From the NCBI GenBank assembly GCA_964638775.1, contig CAZWZH010000074.1, positions 1-16,952 of the forward strand: a stretch of 16,952 nucleotides of DNA, read 5' to 3'. The stretch's first letter is position 1; each line of letters begins with the position of its first letter. Both the position numbers and the translations under genes were made by a program. This document shows, piece by piece, positions 14,459 through 16,952 of the stretch. Source of the stretch: Azophilus sp964638775. GTDB taxonomy: Bacteria; Pseudomonadota; Gammaproteobacteria; Pseudomonadales; Azotimanducaceae. The notes beneath the pieces are model-generated. The model searched no databases. It had not been told where the DNA came from and saw nothing but the letters and a program-made list of their open reading frames with translations.

Positions 14459-14926
14459 CAAACCAGCTCTTCCTCCCACATTTCAAAAACCCCTCTACGT
14501 TTCGCGTTCCGTAGCGTCCGCACAGTGTTCCTATCGATAGAGCCGGTCGTGCATGGAACTCCCGTCTGCGTCATCGCCAACCTCCTCGACACCGGCGGCG
14601 ACGTACCAGTTGGCCGCCGCCTGTGCGGACAGTGGGACGGAGGCGGCGATTGAGCGACGGACGTGCTGCTCGTCACCCGGTGCTGGAACTACTGAGTCTG
14701 GCGCGCGCCCTTTCGCACTATTGTCGAGTAGCTGCAACAGGCAAACTCGTTCGAACGGCACCTGCACGTTCCGCACGTCATCTGGCTGGCTTACCGCAAA
14801 TGGTTCTTGGCGACGATGGACAGCGGGGAAGTCGATTTACGTCACTGGGTCGGGTCGCCAATTGTCACGGCGGTGGCGAGCGAGCTAGAAGCATATGAGG
14901 TGGGGCTGGCGGACGAAGCGCACTGA
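14459..14926 (+). pseudogene. Unidentified gene interrupted by three in-frame stops
   Basis: One frame, open from 14459 to a final TGA at 14924-14926, reads as protein except for TGA at 14651, TGA at 14693 and TAG at 14729. Segments are VVHGTPVCVIANLLDTGGDV, ATDVLLVTRCWNY, VWRAPFRTIVE, SFERHLHVPHVIWLAYRKWF and LRHWVGSPIVTAVASELEAY. GTG 14549 is a possible start. The Trp/Tyr/His-rich C-terminal part is clearly protein-like, but I cannot name the family. The first segment slightly resembles the P-loop of sulfotransferases (..SGTS..ANLL), which would fit the neighbourhood but is weak. The preserved frame points to recent loss. ISAzo13 inserted 79 bases beyond its end. Confidence 0.55.
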
Positions 14927-15004
14927 TCGGGCACGATGGCTTGGCCGTTCACTGCGTTGCTCACCAGAGGGATAGTGTAGAAGCGACGGTATGCGGCAGC
15001 GCTT

Positions 15005-15029
15005 AGGGACCGCGCAATAATAAATTCAC
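15005..15029 (+). repeat. ISAzo13 left terminal inverted repeat
   Basis: It starts AGGGACCGCGCAATAATAAA and differs from the right end at positions 5, 14 and 20 only. Confidence 0.85.
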
Positions 15030-15160
15030 CTATACTTGGGTAACTATAGCACAATAGTCCTGCCTGTCATCGATACTAAAAAACCCGGATAGCCTCCATA
15101 TTCATTGATAATACGCCTTTTTCGAATGCGGCCTACGCGCTTTTCGAGTCGTCCTGGAAA

Positions 15161-15203
15161 TGTTACATTTGTCATTTGATGCACTAAAAAGGCAACTGTA
15201 ACA
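15161..15203 (+). promoter_or_regulatory. Inverted repeat TGTTACA/TGTAACA before the transposase start
   Basis: TGTTACA (15161-15167) and TGTAACA (15197-15203) are exact inverted copies, the second ending two bases before the ATG. The arms could be an operator for self-repression by the N-terminal HTH-like region of the transposase, or they could base-pair in mRNA and limit translation initiation. No ribosome site is evident. Confidence 0.45.
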
Positions 15204-15205
15204 CT

Positions 15206-16931
15206 ATGAGAACCCCGACCTACGACGCCGCCGCCCTGAAACGCCTGCTGGAAACCGAGCGGGTCTGCACCCTCGACGACTTGATGCAGGCGCTGGGAAC
15301 GCCGGTCAGAATGACCGTGTTCCGCAAACTCTCGGAACTGTCGTACCTGACCAGTTATTCCCACCGGGGCAAGTACTACACCCTGCGCGCGCTGTGCCGC
15401 TTCGACGCCGACGGCCTGTGGTCCGACGGTCGGGCCTGGTTTTCGCGCTTCGGCACCTTGCAGAACACCTGCCGTCACTTCGTCGAGCGTTCCGAGGCGG
15501 GATTGGCCGTGACCGAGTTGGATGTGGCACTGCATGTCGACACCCGGCAGGCGTTGCGGCGCCTGCACGGGCGGGGATTGCTGGAGCGGGAGAAGTTCGA
15601 CGGGGTGTTCGTGTACCTGTCCGCTCGGCCAAGCGACCAGCGCCGTCAACGGGCGGCACGCCGGGAGATGACGGCCGGCAGGGAGGCGACGGAGGTGGCA
15701 TTGGCGCACGAGTTGAACGCCGCGATCGTTTTGTTCTTCGGCCTGCTCGACGAACGTCAGCGGCGCTGCTATGCGGGGCTTGAGTCGCTCAAGGTCGGTT
15801 CGGGGGGTGATGCGCGAATCGCCCGCCTGTTGGGCATCGATCCGCATACGGTCGCGAAGGGACGGCGGCAACTGTTGGCCGGGGACGTTGCCTCCGAGCG
15901 GCTGCGCAAACCCGGCGGCGGGCGGCCGTCGGCGGAAAAAAAAAACGCCGCGGATAACCGATCGTATCGAAGCGCTGCTGTCCGAAGAGGTCGCGGGCGA
16001 CCCCATCTGCGGCTTGCGTTGGACACGCAAGACAACCGCGAAGATCGCCGACGAACTGGGTCGTCTCGGCATCGAGGTCAGCGCCAGGACGGTGGCGCGG
16101 CTGTTGGTCGAGATGGGATTTTCACTCAAGACCGCGCGCAAGAACATCGCCTCCGGCTTTACGCCCAAGCCGGACTATCGCGCTCACCGGGAGCGGCAGT
16201 TCCGGAAAATCAGCCGGGTGCGGCGGGGCTTCGTCCGCGCCGGCTTGCCCGTGGTCAGTATCGACTGCAAGAAGAAGGAGTTGGTGGGGCGTTTCAAGAA
16301 TCCGGGGAGCCTATGGTGTCGCCAACCGAAGCAGGTCAACGACCACGACTTCCGCAGCGATGCCAGCGGCCTGGCCGTGCCCTATGGGATCTACGATGTG
16401 CACAGGAATCGAGGCACCGTCGTGGTCGGCACCTCCCGCGAAACGCCAGCCTTTGCCGCCGATGCGCTCGAACGCTGGTGGGTCTTGGAAGGCCGCCGGG
16501 AATATCCCGACGCCAAAGCGCTGTTGCTGCTGGCCGATTGCGGCGGCGGCAACAGCGCCCGAGCCCGGGTCTGGAAACGCGACTTGCAGCGCAAACTCGC
16601 CGATCGCCATGGGCTGACGGTGGTTGCCTGCCACTATCCCCCGGGCGCCTCGAAGTGGAATCCTTCCGAACACCGGCTGTTCAGCGAAATCAGCAAAAAC
16701 TGGGCCGGTGTGCCTCTGGAAAGCTACGAAACCGTACTCAACTACATCGCTACGACGACGACCGCCCAGGGACTGAAAGTCCAGGCAATACTGCATCCGA
16801 AAGAATACGAAAAAGGCCAGCGGGTCACCGACGCCGAAATGAAAAGCCTACGCTGCCGCAAACACAAATTGCTCCCCGAATGGAACTATACGATCAAACC
16901 CTCCCGCAATTCTGACCGTCTCCAAATGTGA
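15206..16931 (+). CDS. ISAzo13 transposase with N-terminal HTH-like extension and frame change
   Basis: The ATG at 15206 opens a frame of about 247 codons to the ten-A tract; the C-terminal 328 codons lie in the +1 frame, ending TGA 16931 (about 575 residues joined). Residues 1-150 form an added region with two winged-helix-like units (TLDDLMQALG..TVFRKLSEL and TELDVALHVDTRQALRRL). The normal ISAzo13 part follows: LLDERQRRCYAGLES, ARLLGIDPHTVAKGRRQL and RKPGGGRPS, then in the second frame LRWTRKTTAKIADEL and the DDE core. The catalytic acids are Asp in SIDCKKKELVG (codon 16263), Asp in LLADCGGGNSA (16536) and Glu in KWNPSEHRLFS (16668). The C-terminus WNYTIKPS is intact. The frame change may be programmed, a mutation or a homopolymer error. 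Confidence 0.85.
15936..15945 (+). other. A10 slippage site in the transposase gene
   Basis: Ten A residues follow GGCGG and precede CGCC. Codons before it are in phase with 15206 and codons after it with the downstream transposase frame, one base later. Nine A's, or 12, would join them. Runs of nine or more A are known sites of RNA polymerase slippage in IS elements, so a mixture of mRNAs could give both truncated and full proteins. Confidence 0.6.
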
Positions 16932-16952
16932 AGTTATTTTTGCGCGGCCCCT
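16928..16952 (+). repeat. ISAzo13 right terminal inverted repeat
   Basis: It ends ATTTTTGCGCGGCCCCT at the last base of the window and overlaps the stop codon of the transposase. Confidence 0.85.

Larger units (their letters stand above)
15005..16952 (+). mobile_element. Complete ISAzo13-family insertion sequence
   Basis: The left end (15005-15029) and the right end (16928-16952, reverse complement) match at 22 of 25 positions, beginning AGGG.CCGCGCAA. This defines an element of 1948 bp that fills the rest of the window and ends exactly at its last base. It carries one transposase gene, whose stop codon overlaps the right repeat. Flanking duplications cannot be checked because the right flank is missing. 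Confidence 0.88.

Noticed and set aside
8156..14926. Stop-codon reassignment to explain the interrupted genes
   Set aside because: TAA, TAG and TGA all interrupt frames, while intact genes nearby end normally with them; the PIN gene also has a frameshift.
15044..16168. Minus-strand frame of 374 codons
   Set aside because: It is antisense to the ISAzo13 transposase; high G+C keeps the opposite frames open.
15946..16915. Continuation of the first transposase frame beyond the A-tract
   Set aside because: It stays open but loses all transposase motifs, which continue in the +1 frame.

Overview
The window is about two-thirds G+C by eye and reads as an accessory, recombination-rich region of a high-GC proteobacterium. 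The IS66 and ISAzo13 elements, the P4-type integrase remnant, the PIN-protein pair and the DUF6429 gene all fit a pseudomonadote, perhaps a gammaproteobacterium. No rRNA, tRNA or core gene is present to settle the host.

Layout. (1) 1-2184: an IS66-type element of single-ORF design. Its transposase (minus strand) is cut just before the catalytic glutamate at about 165. Beyond the break are four alternating TTATTCCG half-sites and two strong hairpins that look like the end of another mobile element. (2) 2185-2880: non-coding DNA with several hairpins, a decayed repeat of about 47 bp and a 14-bp perfect inverted repeat. (3) 2881-5421: a tight five-gene minus-strand operon: HTH protein, tyrosine recombinase with complete catalytic residues, ribbon-helix-helix-like protein, four-cysteine CPLR protein and two-TM coiled-coil membrane protein. 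This is the best candidate for a little-described mobile module. (4) 5864-7834: a secreted DUF1080-domain protein, a cysteine-knuckle protein and a one-TM coiled-coil protein. (5) 7835-10630: degraded cargo, with a PIN-domain toxin-like pseudogene beside its intact small partner, a P4-type integrase remnant, DUF6429, a cluster of mini-hairpins and a broken small gene. (6) 10630-14413: a visibly lower-GC minus-strand cluster: 2OG-Fe(II) oxygenase, sulfotransferase-like protein, small overlapping frames and a large multi-TM GT-C-like protein. It is probably for modification or synthesis of a surface glycan or lipid-linked sugar, and its promoter and ribosome site are recognisable. (7) About 14460-14926: a plus-strand reading frame broken by three stops. 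(8) 15005-16952: a complete ISAzo13-family IS with 25-bp imperfect terminal repeats, an extra N-terminal helix-turn-helix-like region and a ten-A tract where the reading frame must change.

The genes suggest repeated insertion and decay, with one apparently intact recombinase operon and one apparently functional glycan-related operon lying between transposon remnants. Several broken genes keep their frame apart from in-frame stops, which points to recent inactivation. Family names below come from recognition of motifs in the translated sequence. No database search was run.
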